DNA from: Paramecium tetraurelia
Lineage: Eukaryota > Ciliophora > Oligohymenophorea > Peniculida > Parameciidae
Reading direction: 5' to 3'
Assembly (NCBI RefSeq): GCF_000165425.1
Contig: NW_001799400.1
Coordinates: 62,001-126,000, forward strand
DNA: 64,000 bases
In this document: in pieces, positions 11,577-23,286 of the stretch
Position numbering within the stretch: the stretch's first letter is position 1
How the letters are laid out: each line of letters starts with the position of its first letter
Made by a program: the position numbers and the translations under genes
Notes under the pieces: model-generated
Databases searched by the model: none
The model's input: only the letters and a program-made list of their open reading frames with translations
What the model was told of the DNA's origin: nothing

Positions 11577-14500
11577 ATGTTTAGTAAGAAATGGGTTAAC
11601 ATATTTAGTGATTGCATAGCGTTTACTGGAGACAAATGGGAGTTGCTAGAATAAGACACAATTGGCTTTTTGGCTGGAAGTAATCAAATAAATAAGATTG
11701 TTTAGATACTTTATGTAAGTGGAATCTAGAAAACAACAGCAAGACCTTTGTGCATTCTTAGAGATAGGGATTCTAATGTTTTACAGTTCATTACAGGAAA
11801 AACATATTGGTTGTAGCAGAATATGGACTTAACCCATTAGTTCATGTTTATGATAATGAAAATGAATATGACTTGGTTGGAGTGAGTCCATTGGAAATAC
11901 TCTAAATGGAAGTATCAAATTGTGGACGATATTTGTTGGTGATTTTGGGAGTGCCAAAATTTGAAATCTGTTTATGGGATCTAAAAGAGAAGTGCAGAGT
12001 CAAAGGAAAGTTTAGTTAATTACCCTTGAAGTTGAATTTCATAGAGGCCAAATTCACAATCTTAGGTGAGCGAATTCTAATTCGATATGCAAATGAATTG
12101 CAATTATATTAAATTACACCACATTATGATAATCAAATTCAGAAATAAGTCTAATTAGAATTGGTGACATCAATTGAATTATCAGCTCCAACAATTATGG
12201 TCTAGGATTACAATCTAATTGATGATTCAAAATCACAATTCGAATAAAATAACATCTATTTAATCTAAGGAAACGTATTGATTTATTTAGATGGAACAAA
12301 TTTGAATGAAATTGTAAGACACGAATGCCATTCAGAAATAAAGCACTTAATACCAACGTAAGTCCATTTGATTGTTGTATATGTTAATTCAAAAATTGAA
12401 TGGTTGTACAAATATATAACCAATAACTTGGAAGATAAAGTGGCTGTACCATTTAAAGTGAATAAGAAATATAATTTACATGATCACAGAGAAGTTAAAA
12501 AAATAATGTACAATCAATAATGCACTAAACTGATTTGCTCATAAGACAACGCTACTCTCTTTATAATCCCTATTCCTGCAGAAGGCTTTTTGGGAGAAGA
12601 TGAAGCCTAAGTTGATTAACAAGAAGAGGATAAAGTCATAGACTTGACTCATGAAATTGAACCAGTTAAGTTAGGTCCATTTTAAAAAGGAGTCATAACA
12701 TTTATCAGAGAATACAAATAGCTTAATGTGATTGTATGTGGATCAGACTAAGGAGTCGTTTTATTTATGGATGTGATAACAAGTAAAAGATATTTTAAAT
12801 TTTAGAATTACCTTTGAGGAGCTTTAATATTGAAGGCAAAATAATTTCTGGAGAATTGATAGAACCAAACTTAATAATAGGTACATCAGCAGGAGTATTA
12901 AGATTTTATAATGTTGCTGACATTCGTTAGCCAGTACTCTTCAAGATGATAAAACTTTATATTGATAAAGCTATATCGAGTATTAGTATTAATGACAACA
13001 ATTTGGCTGTTTGCAGCAGTGATTCACCAACAGTATTTTTCTTTTAAAATGAAAATTTGATTGGTTTTGTAGATCTCCCATTTAATTGTCAAGCAATTGC
13101 TTATGGAAAAGGTTAGTTATTTTGTATATGCTCATTTTTATTGTTGAGCTTACCTCAACCAAAATAATAATAGTCTTTGAAATTGGAAGTGCAAATAATG
13201 GGAAGAAAGATAGACCCAGATTAGACACTCCTGATAGTTACACCTTAATAAGAGGTAATAACAACAGGAAAGGATAAGATCTTTAAGAAATATAAGTTTC
13301 CTGAAGAATTATTATCGAAAATGGATTTAAAAATGAGAGTTGCAAATTAACCTCCAGTAGATGAATAGGATGGCCATCAATTACCGGCTACATGCTTGGC
13401 GATTAAAGACTTTCTATACTCTTCCGCAAAGGATGGCACAATAATGTTTAGAAGTTATCAACAATTAAATTAAGATGTCAGATTATTGAGAGGACATAAT
13501 TTGAAATCTGGTGGTGTCTCTACTATATATGTATCATAGAAGTATAAGATGATATATTCTGGTGGTTTTGAAGGAGATATATTCTGGTGGACAGGAGAAA
13601 AGATTAGAGGAGATTCAGATGCTGCTTAATTGATGAAGAATAATTACAATGCTCCTATAGAAATTTTGGATATGCCCGATTAGGAAGTCAGATATTACTA
13701 ATAAGTTTTGGAGAGTGAATTTCTTGAATAGTAGGCTCCTATTAGAGAATAACAAAAGAAATAAACAAAAGATCTACTGAAATAAATTCAAACTAAATTA
13801 AATGCACTTTTACAAGAAAATGCTGAGGCTGATGAATTAGAAAGATTATAAAGAGATGAATTTGTTATTGATTTATATGCTCGAGATGCTATTCTAGAGG
13901 ATGGCAAGAAATAATAATAGGCATTAAGAGATTTAGTCAAGAAAGAAAATGTTAAGCAAGAGATTCTCTATTAGTTGATTAAAGAGAGAACTTGGGATTA
14001 AATTGAAATTCCTATGAAAGGCGTTAATGGGTTGATTTAACATATCATTGTTACCAATTATCATATTAGAGTTAGATAATCTGAAGAAATGAGAAAATTA
14101 AAATTAATTAGAGAATTAAGAAAATAAGAAATTAGAGAACTCAAAATTAGAAAATAATAAGCAAATTAAAGAAGCATGGAGTATTGAAGAACATATTCAA
14201 GATCCAAAATATATAATCAATTCTAAACCTGGTGCTTAGACAATGGTCTTAAATGATTACGAAAAGAAGGAGGAAGTGGCTCCTACTAAGGTTGCTGCTA
14301 AGCCGGGTGTTGGAGGTGTTTAATAAAAGTAACCACCTGGAAGAGCACAGGCAGGTGCAGCTAGTATCAAATAAAGATAATAATAATAATAATAACAATA
14401 ATAATAAGAGGAGGAGAAGAGATAGGAGGAGGAAAAATAGAAAGAATTGGAGAAATAATAATAATAGTAAAAGGTCACTGAAGAGAAGAAGGAGGGAAGT

Positions 14501-16650
14501 GAAGAATTGACAGAATGGGATTATTTATATGGAGTTAGCGAGTTATTTACTCTTAATAGAAAGAGAAATCAAATGATATTGATTAACGATGTGATATTTT
14601 CAATGAAAAGATAATTTAATGCTGAATTTGAATTAATCTAAAAGTAGAGATAATAATAATTGGATAATATTAATGAAAGAAACAAGAGAATCATCGAAAT
14701 TAATGGAGAATTGAAGAGAGATCCTCAATTATAACAAATGAAAAAGAATATTTTGGAAGATCCAGAAAAAATATTGACTGTTAAACCAGAAGAAATAGGA
14801 TTCCAATAATATGAGACAAGAGAAATGAGAGAGAAGAAGGAATAAGAGAGATAGAAAGAAGAAGCTCGTTTGAAAGCATTGATGGCTGATGATTCAGGAG
14901 TTAGGGCAGTTAAAGATATGATGGGAGGCACTTTGGAAGAAAAGAAGGAAACTCCTTTGGATGAAAAATTAGAAGTAGAAGAATGGATGAAGAAGAGTCC
15001 AGATGATATGACAGAGGAGGAGAGAATGAAATTAAAAGAATTTGAAGTTAGGAAGTAAAAGTTAGAAGAAGAAAAGGAAAAGATTCGTAAAAATTTGGAA
15101 GCTGAACTCAAAAAGATTGAATAATGAAATTACTGATATTTGTTAAAGATTTGATGATAAGTTGCTAATTCTATTTAGAAGAAAATTAGAATATGACTAT
15201 AGAATACTTGAATAAGAATTATCAATTGTAAGATTGGCATTATCTATTATTATCTCATAATAAGCTTAATTGAGAGTTTCAGAATTGGAGAAGTTGCATG
15301 ATGAGATGACAGCTCAATTAAATCAATTGCAATAAATGAAGAATAATCTAGATTAAACTAGAGATTTGACCTAATAACAAAGAAAAACTTTGAATGACTA
15401 AATAGTCAATTATTTCAATAGAGGTTAGACTGCTGGTATGGATGCAAACAAAGTCAAGATTCTTTGGCAATATGCTTTTGAAGATTAGAAGACTAATGAA
15501 AGAGCTAAATAGGAATCTGATGAGAAATTGCTTAAAATTTAAAAATATAAAGATGTGCTCATCTTAATTGATCCATTGTTTGAAAATCAAAAGAAAATTA
15601 TATCTGCATAGTTGGACGAACAATTTGAAACTTACTTATTTGATATCTAAGAGAAAGCTAGTAATTTATAAGGAATTGATTTTGAACATGTTCGGGATCA
15701 ACTATTGTAAGTTCTAAGTTAAAGATTCAGAATGAAATTAGAATATGAAAAAATTGATAAGGATTCCAATGATCTTGAAAATTTCAATAAAAAGTTTGAA
15801 TAAGAATTTAATCAATTATCTTCTTAACTCTAAAATAGTGAAGAAGATATTTAGAGTTTACATAATATGCTTGAAAAGAGTAGATCTAATATCGAAGTCA
15901 TGTTCAGATTCAAATAAGGATATGTTGAAATCAGTCAAGACAAACCAGTCCCTAATTTACAAGATGCTGCACTAATTCCTAGAGAAACAATTGAGAAAAA
16001 GAATGATGAAATCAAAAAGGAAGGAGATACTAAAATTGAATTGATGAAAGATATTATCAAAAGTAAATATTAAGTTGAAAAAAATGAATATGACTTAAAG
16101 AAGAGAGATCTCATTATTTAAGATTTAGAATGCAAGACTAGGGAAGTCTAATTATTGAAGGTTAAAAAGGAAATGCAAATTGCTTTAACCAAAGATGATA
16201 CCAGATTGAATGAGAGAGAACTAGCAAATCTAAAGGATTAGATCGATCTCTTAAAGAGTGCTACTGATAAGAGATTGTAGATTATTAATAAGAAAAGAGA
16301 AAAGATTGAAAAAGACATCGATTTCATCAAAAAGGAGAATCAATAACTGATTGGATAGGGAGGAGTTTTATCGGTATTTATTTTATATTATTCTAGGGAA
16401 ATGTTAAATAGCTATAAGATATTTCAGATATGTAAAACAAGAAGAATGTTAGGTAAGGAGAAGAATAATAAGAACCATAAGAAGATAAATTTACGTATTT
16501 AAATAGTTTATATATTTTAGTTAAATTGCTCGTAATTACAGACTATTTAAGAAGGCAAAGGAATAGGCTGAAGAAATCGAGATATTAAGAGATGAACTTA
16601 CGAAGCTCAAAGCCAAGACATTTGCTAATTTCTAACAAGTTCAACGTTGA
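11577..16650 (+). CDS. CFAP43/CFAP44-type ciliary WD-repeat and coiled-coil protein
   Basis: About 1,657 aa. Introns at 11680-11705, 12783-12805, 16374-16396 and 16495-16520. The N-terminal half is WD-repeat-like (FLAGNTLCKWNLEN, NILVVAEYGLNPLVHVYD, ICLWDL, LIIGTSAGVLRFYN). After a Gln/Glu-rich linker comes a long coiled coil. Diagnostic-looking blocks are VKDMMGGTLEEKKE, LEAELKKI, FDDKL and the C-terminal ILRDELTKLKAKTF, which I recall from CFAP43/CFAP44, the axonemal proteins that tether inner-arm dynein heads. I cannot tell which of the two it is. Ten consecutive Gln codons (14378-14407) are nine TAA plus one CAA. The frame shifts by one base at about 14.12-14.18 kb and again at about 15.12 kb with no intron to explain either, so the copy carries two one-base anomalies (sequence errors, frameshifting or decay). 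Confidence 0.85.
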
Positions 16651-16738
16651 TAAAATCAAATGTATAAACAATTTATTACAATTTATTAAACCTTACGATA
16701 GTACATATCAAATTTTCAATTATACAATTATAAACAAT

Positions 16739-17416
16739 TCAAAAATAAACTTAGGTTACTTTATTCTCTTTTTTCTATTGGACTGGACTAAAATTAATAA
16801 GACGTTTGATATTTCTAATGGACTCTTAATAATTTTAATATTGTTTCAACAACTCCAATAATTTCTATGTTTCTTTTTTTGGCATAGATAATTTATTATT
16901 CTCAACAAGAATAGATATCCAAGAGGTGATCTATATATGTGGATTAAAACAAATACATTTTCAATTTTAGAAGGTTCGTCATTAATGGCTGACTAAAAGA
17001 CGGAAATCAATTGATTAACAATAATTATTAGATTCTCACTACTATAATTTAGGTTGCCTGATAAAATGCTCTTACAACTATAAATTATATAAATATAATT
17101 ACATTGGTGAATAAAATAATTGCTTATATAACTTTGTAAAATCGACATTGTTTTAGTTGTCCCATTAAACTAAGATCCCTAAGATTTTATATAGGCAATC
17201 ATCTGACAAATTTGTATTCATTAATTCACTAAGAATGTTTGTACTTGACAAAGTAACATGATTTGGAAATAATTCAAGTATTTGAGAAGGTGGTATTTCA
17301 TTTATATCAATCTCTTCTACTTTATCTGATTAAAGCTTCTCTTTAATAGCATTTTTGTTTTTAATACTCTTTGGTTTAATTATTATTTCTTCGAATTACA
17401 AGTTTTAGATAATCAT
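16739..17416 (-). CDS. hypothetical protein
   Basis: About 208 aa with two introns (17078-17102, 25 nt; 16931-16956, 26 nt), both standard GTA...TAG and both needed to pass TGA triplets. The sequence is hydrophilic and mostly helical in character, starting MIIQNLQFEEIIIKPKS and including SILSGNLNYSSENL and LSMPKKETQKLLELL. No cysteine pattern, membrane segment or named domain is visible. It is convergent with the CFAP-type gene, 88 bp away. The spliced length is a whole number of codons, which supports the model. Function unknown. Confidence 0.6.
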
Positions 17417-17964
17417 TTAACACAAATATAATATTATAAATAAATTAATTAATACAATATAAACCTTGAATAGATTAAAATAAAAACAAAGTAAATACTA
17501 GTGAAATAAAAGAATTTCAACTATCTGCTATCATCTCTATATTTTGAACTATTCTAAAACGCGATGTGATATAATTGTTCTAATTTGAATTTCCTACTGA
17601 ATCAAAAGGAAAATAGAAATTTTCATCTCATATCTAAATGGTAATGAACATAAATAACGAATAGAAAGAAAGAATCACTATCCATTTAAATCATCATGGA
17701 ATAAAAAAAGAATGTTTATTTTATAAGATTATATGTGAAAGTGATTTTGAAATAATCTTAGCATAAAAAAGAAATTTATTTTGGATATATCTATTTAATA
17801 ATATGGTTTTCTCCGTTATTTATTGTTAATTTTACAAATAGAAGTAAAATCTGTAAAATATTTTTGATATCCATTAATCTATAAATATTTCAATTAATAA
17901 ATTAATACCAAATGATGGTGATTATTTGTTATTAATTATATTAATTCTCAATATAAATAAATTA
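17417..17964. other. AT-rich intergenic region
   Basis: About 550 bp between divergent genes. The + strand is open in frame with the next gene back to an ATG near 17638, but the predicted residues there are the Ile/Asn/Leu-rich mix typical of untranslated AT-rich DNA, so I did not extend that gene. It is expected to hold two promoters. Confidence 0.45.
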
Positions 17965-18992
17965 ATGAATGGTCTTTTCAATTAGTTTGATCTCTCCAAC
18001 TTCTTGCCTACAGCTTATGTAGTAGAAGCTGCCCCGTTGTGCTCTATTATAGATAATGCTGTGAGATCGGAGAGAGTGGGAGACCAGGATCCAAGGATTT
18101 ATAGTGTGTACAACCAGAGCAAGGATAGAATTACCTAATAAACCAATTTAGTAGATAAGATAGCCAGATTCGTTAAAGATGATGAAGAGAAAGAGGAGGA
18201 TCCAGATCCAGATCAATCAGCTCAAGTGTAGACTAGATACTTTAATCTTGATAGTATTGATGTACTCTCTAAAGGAGTGTGCAGAAGATGCAAAAAAGTA
18301 ATTGGTAGTGATAACCAAAGCCTGGCCATTTTGAAAAATGGTGTGTTGAAGACATTGCTGAATCTAAAGTGACTTGTCGATTTTGTTTGGGAGATCATTA
18401 TTATTTAAAATGCCCTAATAGTTTATGCTTCAAGTGCAACCAGGCTGGACATATGGCAAAGGATTGCGATGTTGAGGGGTTCAAATGTCATAGATGCAAT
18501 AAAAAGGGGCATAAGTCTAAGGATTGTAATGTTATCATTATAGATGATGAGAATGTATTTGAAAAGGATAAGCAAAGATTAAAGGATCTTTTATGCATTA
18601 ATTGCTAAGAGAGAGGACATTTGAATTGTTTTTCAAAAGGATATAAAAAATATGATTTACTCTATTGTGAAGGGAAGGAATAAAGAGAAAGAGAAAAAAT
18701 GAATAGAGTGGATCATTCTTAAAAGAATAAACATAATCATTAACATCACCATTAACATAATCATGACCATCGTCATCATGAGAATTAATATAGATAAAAG
18801 CACTAAAAAAATGAATATAGTCAAAATATGCCACATAAGACCAAAAAAACAATTTAAAAACATTATTAGTAAGACTCACCTTCATAATATTCAATTTGGT
18901 CTGAAGAGTCTCCAAATGCTAAAAGGATGGGTAATAATAAATAAAGAAGAAATAAGAAAAAATAGAAAAAGTTTTAAAAATAATTTAATTGA
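17965..18992 (+). CDS. CCHC zinc-knuckle protein, AIR1/AIR2-like
   Basis: About 334 aa with one 23-nt intron (18298-18320, ending AAG) that falls inside the first knuckle and restores it. Five knuckles follow one another: CRRCKKPGHFEKWC, CRFCLGDHYYLKC, CFKCNQAGHMAKDC, CHRCNKKGHKSKDC and a degenerate CINCQERGHLNC. The second, with DHYYLKCP instead of a Gly-His core, is the pattern seen in AIR1/AIR2 and ZCCHC7, RNA-binding subunits of the nuclear TRAMP complex that help a TRF4-type poly(A) polymerase mark RNAs for the exosome. A Cys-free acidic N-terminus precedes and a His/Asn/Lys-rich tail follows. A TRF4-like gene lies 21 kb away. Role by family resemblance; other zinc-knuckle proteins are possible. 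Confidence 0.8.
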
Positions 18993-19002
18993 TTATAATA
19001 TT

Positions 19003-20482
19003 ATGTTTAATAATCCTTAAGAATATGTCGCACAAAAAAAAGATGCCTTTCGATCTGAAATTCGTAGAATGGATAGAGAAAGAATATTTAATTAAAAAAG
19101 GATTTTAATTAGATAAGAGAATGAAATGAGAGAAAAAGACGATTTAGAATTAACCAACTTAATACCATAAATTTAATAATCTTAATTGAATTAGAATATT
19201 TAAGAATTAAAATAACTTCATCTGTTTGCATTTAATTGTGTCTCTAACTATAACTCTAACCAAATAACATAGAATCAAGAATTCTTAATTACAAATAATT
19301 ATTTATAACACAGCCTCCCTAGTTTAATGATGAAAGAAGTCTAATGTGATGTCATTAGAACCCTAGCTAATTCTTGCAACCATCCTTCATTTTTATAATA
19401 ATAACCTTAAAATTTAATCCAATCTTTAGAAATTTCATATCTATTACTTCTTTCATTAACAGACAACTAGGATATAAGCGATGTAATTATATATTATAAA
19501 TTATTAGATTCTTATATATTTGGGAAATATTGCCAATAAATGGCCAGAAATTTGTTAATATTTAGTCAAGTGTTTTGATCGCTTATTAGAACTGAGTGCA
19601 TCAGCCGACAGTAATCTATATAGAAATATATGTTTCTGCATGCACAATATATGTTATATTATGGATAATCATAATCTAAGCATCAAAGATGTACTTTACT
19701 ATTATTATTTTAAATTAGAGAATCACATGCTTATAAATTCTAGAAAAAGGAGTTAATAGAACTGATTGCGATATGTTATAAAATGAAATATTGCATCCAT
19801 TAACTGTATTATATGCACAAAATGAAGAGATTGATAAGTACTTGATAAGTTCAAAGATAGTATAATATGTTTTTTCGGCTTTAAAAGGAGAGTTTGAGGG
19901 AACAACTTTGCAGGTTTTGAAATAGTTTTCATTAACAGACTCTATAAGTTTTTCAAATGTAAACTTTTGATTATATTTTTACAGTTTTTGATAGAGTAGA
20001 ACATCTTAGATGTGGCTTTCGAATATATCAACAATAGAAAGAAATAAATAAGAAAATTGTCCTTCTTAATGGTAATTAACCTTGCTTATAATGATCGTTA
20101 AATCTCAAATAAAATTGTTTAACATAAAATCATTAACAGAGTTATAAATGGGTTAATTGCTTCAGCTCTGTAAGAAAAGTAAAATTGCATCCAAGTCATT
20201 TAAAATCTTTAAAAGACAGGAGATAATGCAGTGTTTCAGACACTCATTGAATTAGGAACAATAGAGATAATAGGGAATTTGATTGATGAAGTTGATACAG
20301 TAGTTTTAAAGATCTTTGTGGACACTCTCTGTAGGTTCTTGAATTATGCAAAAGAAGTTTAATCTAATAAAATAATTGAAGATATTAAGAAGATCAAACC
20401 AAAATTAGAATTAATATATAATGAGAACAAAGATCCGAAATTTTAAGATCTATTTCAATTGTTTTTGTAGCTTTTATAATGA
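19003..20482 (+). CDS. importin-alpha-like ARM-repeat protein
   Basis: About 466 aa after three introns (19483-19507, 25 nt; 19691-19718, 28 nt; 19959-19984, 26 nt). Near the N-terminus is an IBB-like basic stretch (FRSEIRRMDRERIFNQKR). The body is a run of helices with ARM-repeat character (IRTLANSCNHPSF, ILIYLGNIANKWPEICQYL, RNICFCMHNICYIM, RKLSFLMVINLAYND, LGTIEIIGNLID). Importin alpha carries cargo with nuclear localisation signals to importin beta. The usual Trp-Asn ladder of the NLS grooves is hard to see, so this may be a divergent ciliate paralog rather than the main importin alpha. It starts only 10 bp after the stop of the zinc-knuckle gene on the same strand. Confidence 0.7.
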
Positions 20483-20563
20483 TATTATATATTGTAAAAT
20501 AATATAAAAATATGAAAATGATCTTTCCGTTCATAAGAAAATATAGGTCAATTTGTTTAATAC

Positions 20564-20637
20564 GCCCGGATAGCTCAGCTTGGTAGAGCGAGAGACTCTT
20601 AATCTCTAGGTCCAGGGATCGAGACCCTGTTCGGGCG
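20564..20637 (+). tRNA. tRNA-Lys (CTT)
   Basis: A full cloverleaf folds: acceptor stem 20564-20570 with 20630-20636, discriminator G 20637, D arm with GCTC...GAGC and a GG in the loop, anticodon stem AGAGA/TCTCT around the loop CTCTTAA (anticodon CTT at 20598-20600, T33 present), and T stem CAGGG/CCCTG. There is no intron. The anticodon reads AAG, lysine. The T loop (20618-20624) is ATCGAGA, with A at position 54 and A at 60 instead of the usual T54. A T-rich run just downstream (20641-20654) fits a Pol III terminator. Confidence 0.95.
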
Positions 20638-21116
20638 TAAATTTTTATTTTTTAATAATTAATTAATTTTTATTCAATTAATTTACTGTTTAAAGGAATA
20701 GCTATTTTAATATTGAATATGCTTAGTATTACAGAACTAATGTAAATTTTCAATAGAAATTATTCTTAGATTTGATGATTTATATCTAAGAGAGCAATTT
20801 AAATATATATAGTAACATTTAAATTAATAGCCTTAAAATAGAAAATACACATCTAGTTCATTAGATTAACCAATCTAAACAAAGAACGAAACAAATCATA
20901 TCGCATTACCATTTGATAATTAAATAACCATATTTTATTTATATTATGCTTTAATACTTATATATCTACTTTAAGGATATTATTTATCAGGGACTTATTG
21001 AATGGTAATACTTGATGATACTGTCTCATATAGAAGATATTATTAAATCATTTATCCTTTAACTTAATCCAATATCAAATGAAATTTAGTTATAATAATA
21101 TAAAAATATTAATAAT
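20638..21116. other. intergenic region after tRNA
   Basis: About 480 bp, AT-rich. Apart from the T-run at 20641-20654 that can end tRNA transcription, I see no second tRNA, no conserved protein and no repeats. It should contain the promoter of the coiled-coil gene at 21117. Confidence 0.5.
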
Positions 21117-22098
21117 ATGAGTAAAAATAAAAGCAAAGAGTAAGTTAATAACTCCTAAGCCAATATCTCAAAAAATGGTTCTTAAGCATAACTTAATTAA
21201 TCTAAATCTTAATCTTCAATTAATAATTAGTCTGTATTGAATTAATCTCTTAAGGATGAACTAAATAAATCAAAAACCAATGAATAGGCTTAATAAGAGA
21301 ATCAGGAAGATAAGTTGAATTAGTCTCAATAGAATAAGAACTACACTATTTCAGCGAAGTCTTGGGATTTGAATCCACATGAAGTAAAGTTTTTGAATGA
21401 CCTTTATGGAGAAATCCAAGAGGCATAATTACTAGCTGAAGGATTGTAAGAGGAAAACAAATTTGAGAATGAGCAAATTGAATTAGCATAGAAGGATATT
21501 AATACAGTACAAAATGTCATAGAGATGTTGAAAGAGGAGAGTGACAAGGAGGATGATATAAGATTTGCAATAGATAATGCTTTGTTAAATTTAGCTACTA
21601 CGAAAAGAAAGACTGAAGATGAGAATGACAAATTAAGAGATTTGGTGAGGTAAAGAAATGCTTAACTTCGAATGTTAGTAATAAAAGTTAAAGATTAAGA
21701 TCAACAATTAAAATCGAAGGATGAATAAATCAAAAGATTAGAATAATAGGTGTAAATCTAGGGTCAGACTTTAAGATAGTATTATAATGATTAAATTTAG
21801 ATTACAGAATAAAGTAGAGGATGAATATAGAATAAAGGTGGTTCAAGAGCAGTTGAGGAAACCAAGAGAAAATAAGTTATTTGATGAATCCAAATTTGTG
21901 GATGTCAATGCTAAGGATGATCCTTTTGATTTTTGGCAGAATAATGCAATTCGAGAGTATCCAGGAGAACCTAAAAAGTTAAATGATGTGGTTTAGAAAA
22001 AGACATTGTGGGTCGCTTAAAAGGAGGATGAGAAATTGAACAAATTTGAATATTCAAAGATGCCTAAGTCTAATGAATCGAATTTTTGGGGGAAGTGA
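21117..22098 (+). CDS. coiled-coil protein of unknown function
   Basis: About 319 aa with one 22-nt intron (21779-21800) that joins two coding frames. Residues 1-75 are Ser/Asn/Gln/Lys-rich and disordered in character. A long heptad-like coiled coil follows (EVKFLNDLYGEIQEAQ, then DQQLKSKDEQIKRLEQQV, QNKVEDEYRIKVVQEQL). The C-terminal 80 residues are more compact and aromatic (DDPFDFWQNNAIREYPGEP, ending SNESNFWGK). I do not recognise a named family. A cytoskeletal or basal-body role is only a guess from composition. Confidence 0.75.
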
Positions 22099-22220
22099 TT
22101 AATTCATTAATTGAGATTATTTACTTAAATTAGTATTTATGATTTATAGAAGTTGATAATTTGAAAATTATATGTAAATTATAAAACCTACATATAGAAT
22201 TTGATATGAGAATAATCTCA

Positions 22221-23106
22221 TCATTATTACTTTTTACCTTTAGAAATACCATAATTTCTTTCTAGATAATCTATAGTTGGAGTGGTAAGAAGAGCTTGAC
22301 AGAAGTAAGCTATAATTCTAGCTTACCATCCTGCATATAAACCTGCAAGGCCGTAATTTTGATAGACAAGCTTAAAAGACTAATACAAAGAGATTTTTCG
22401 ATAATTTTGATTTTCTTCCATTTAAACTAGGGTTTTTATTGTATCAAAGGGATGGACTGATTTAAGTATTCAATTAATACCTGCTAGAATGTTCAGAATG
22501 CTACTCAATGTTGAAGCAATCAATGAATTGAGTATTGAGAGTGGTTGACTAGGGTCTGCTTTTAATGCATAACGAACTTTATGATCCCAATACAAATAGT
22601 TTGTCCACGAAACCACTTGTCTTGTTGTTTGTATTCTAAATCCTACATAAATAGATTCAAATGTGATGTATTTGAGATAACCAAATCCTGTAGCCATAGA
22701 GGTCATCTTCAGAGTTTTAAGTCGTTCAAAAGGCGTAATGATGCAACTTTCAAATAATCCAATGGAGGCCCCTGTGATTATTTTGTTCAGAGATTGGTTG
22801 TGGATGTGATCTTTCAGCATGGAAGGGATGAAAATCATCATGGGCCATCTATAGTATTGCTTCACCATGTTTCTCAAAAAGCTAGGGTAGAAGCCATCGT
22901 ACAATCCGATCAATCCTCTTGCTCCTTTGATGTCCAAGTAGCTCTACAGTCTCAATCGATTATTGTACTTAAATGTAAGTTATTCCTTGTTTAGATTGCT
23001 TATAGGTCTTAATTCTATCAAGCACATGTTCCAAGGGCATTGTTAATGCGACTCTAAATGCTCCGATGACTTAGGTTTCAATTAAGGCTTTAATGTGATC
23101 TCCCAT
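22221..23106 (-). CDS. mitochondrial carrier (SLC25) family protein
   Basis: About 278 aa after two introns (22944-22968, 25 nt; 22457-22480, 24 nt). The three-fold carrier repeat is visible through its P-x-D/E motifs: TMPLEHVLDRIK, ITPFERLKTLK and VHPFDTIKTLV, each ending a hydrophobic helix, and by YDGFYPSFLRN and LYAGWQARI, the G-x-x-P/A-R type ends of the even-numbered helices. Members exchange metabolites, nucleotides or cofactors across the inner mitochondrial membrane. The motifs are loose (Glu in place of Asp twice), so the substrate cannot be read. Length is close to the usual 300 aa. Convergent with the coiled-coil gene and divergent from the gene at 23287. Confidence 0.85.
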
Positions 23107-23286
23107 AAATGAAATAAGGTTAATTCTTTAAAAAAAATTTTAACTATGGATCAGATTAATTTAGCTTTTATATGAAACTGAGTGATTGCAAAAAAGCTAG
23201 ACTTTCCAAAAGCGCGTAAGATAAATACTCAATAATTAACACTATTGTTATACAACACTCATATAATAATTTAATAAATAATAAAT

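Noticed and set aside
14253-14510. + strand ORF with an asparagine run and Arg-rich tail
   Set aside because: It is the wrong frame of the CFAP-type gene across the TAA repeat; the Gln/Glu frame is the real one.
14725-15111. Longest standard-code ORF on the minus strand (128 aa, Ser/Phe-rich)
   Set aside because: Antisense of the coiled-coil part of the CFAP-type gene; Ser/Phe richness mirrors Lys/Glu codons.
17638-17964. N-terminal extension of the zinc-knuckle protein
   Set aside because: Open in frame but with an Ile/Asn/Leu composition typical of non-coding AT-rich sequence and no conserved feature.
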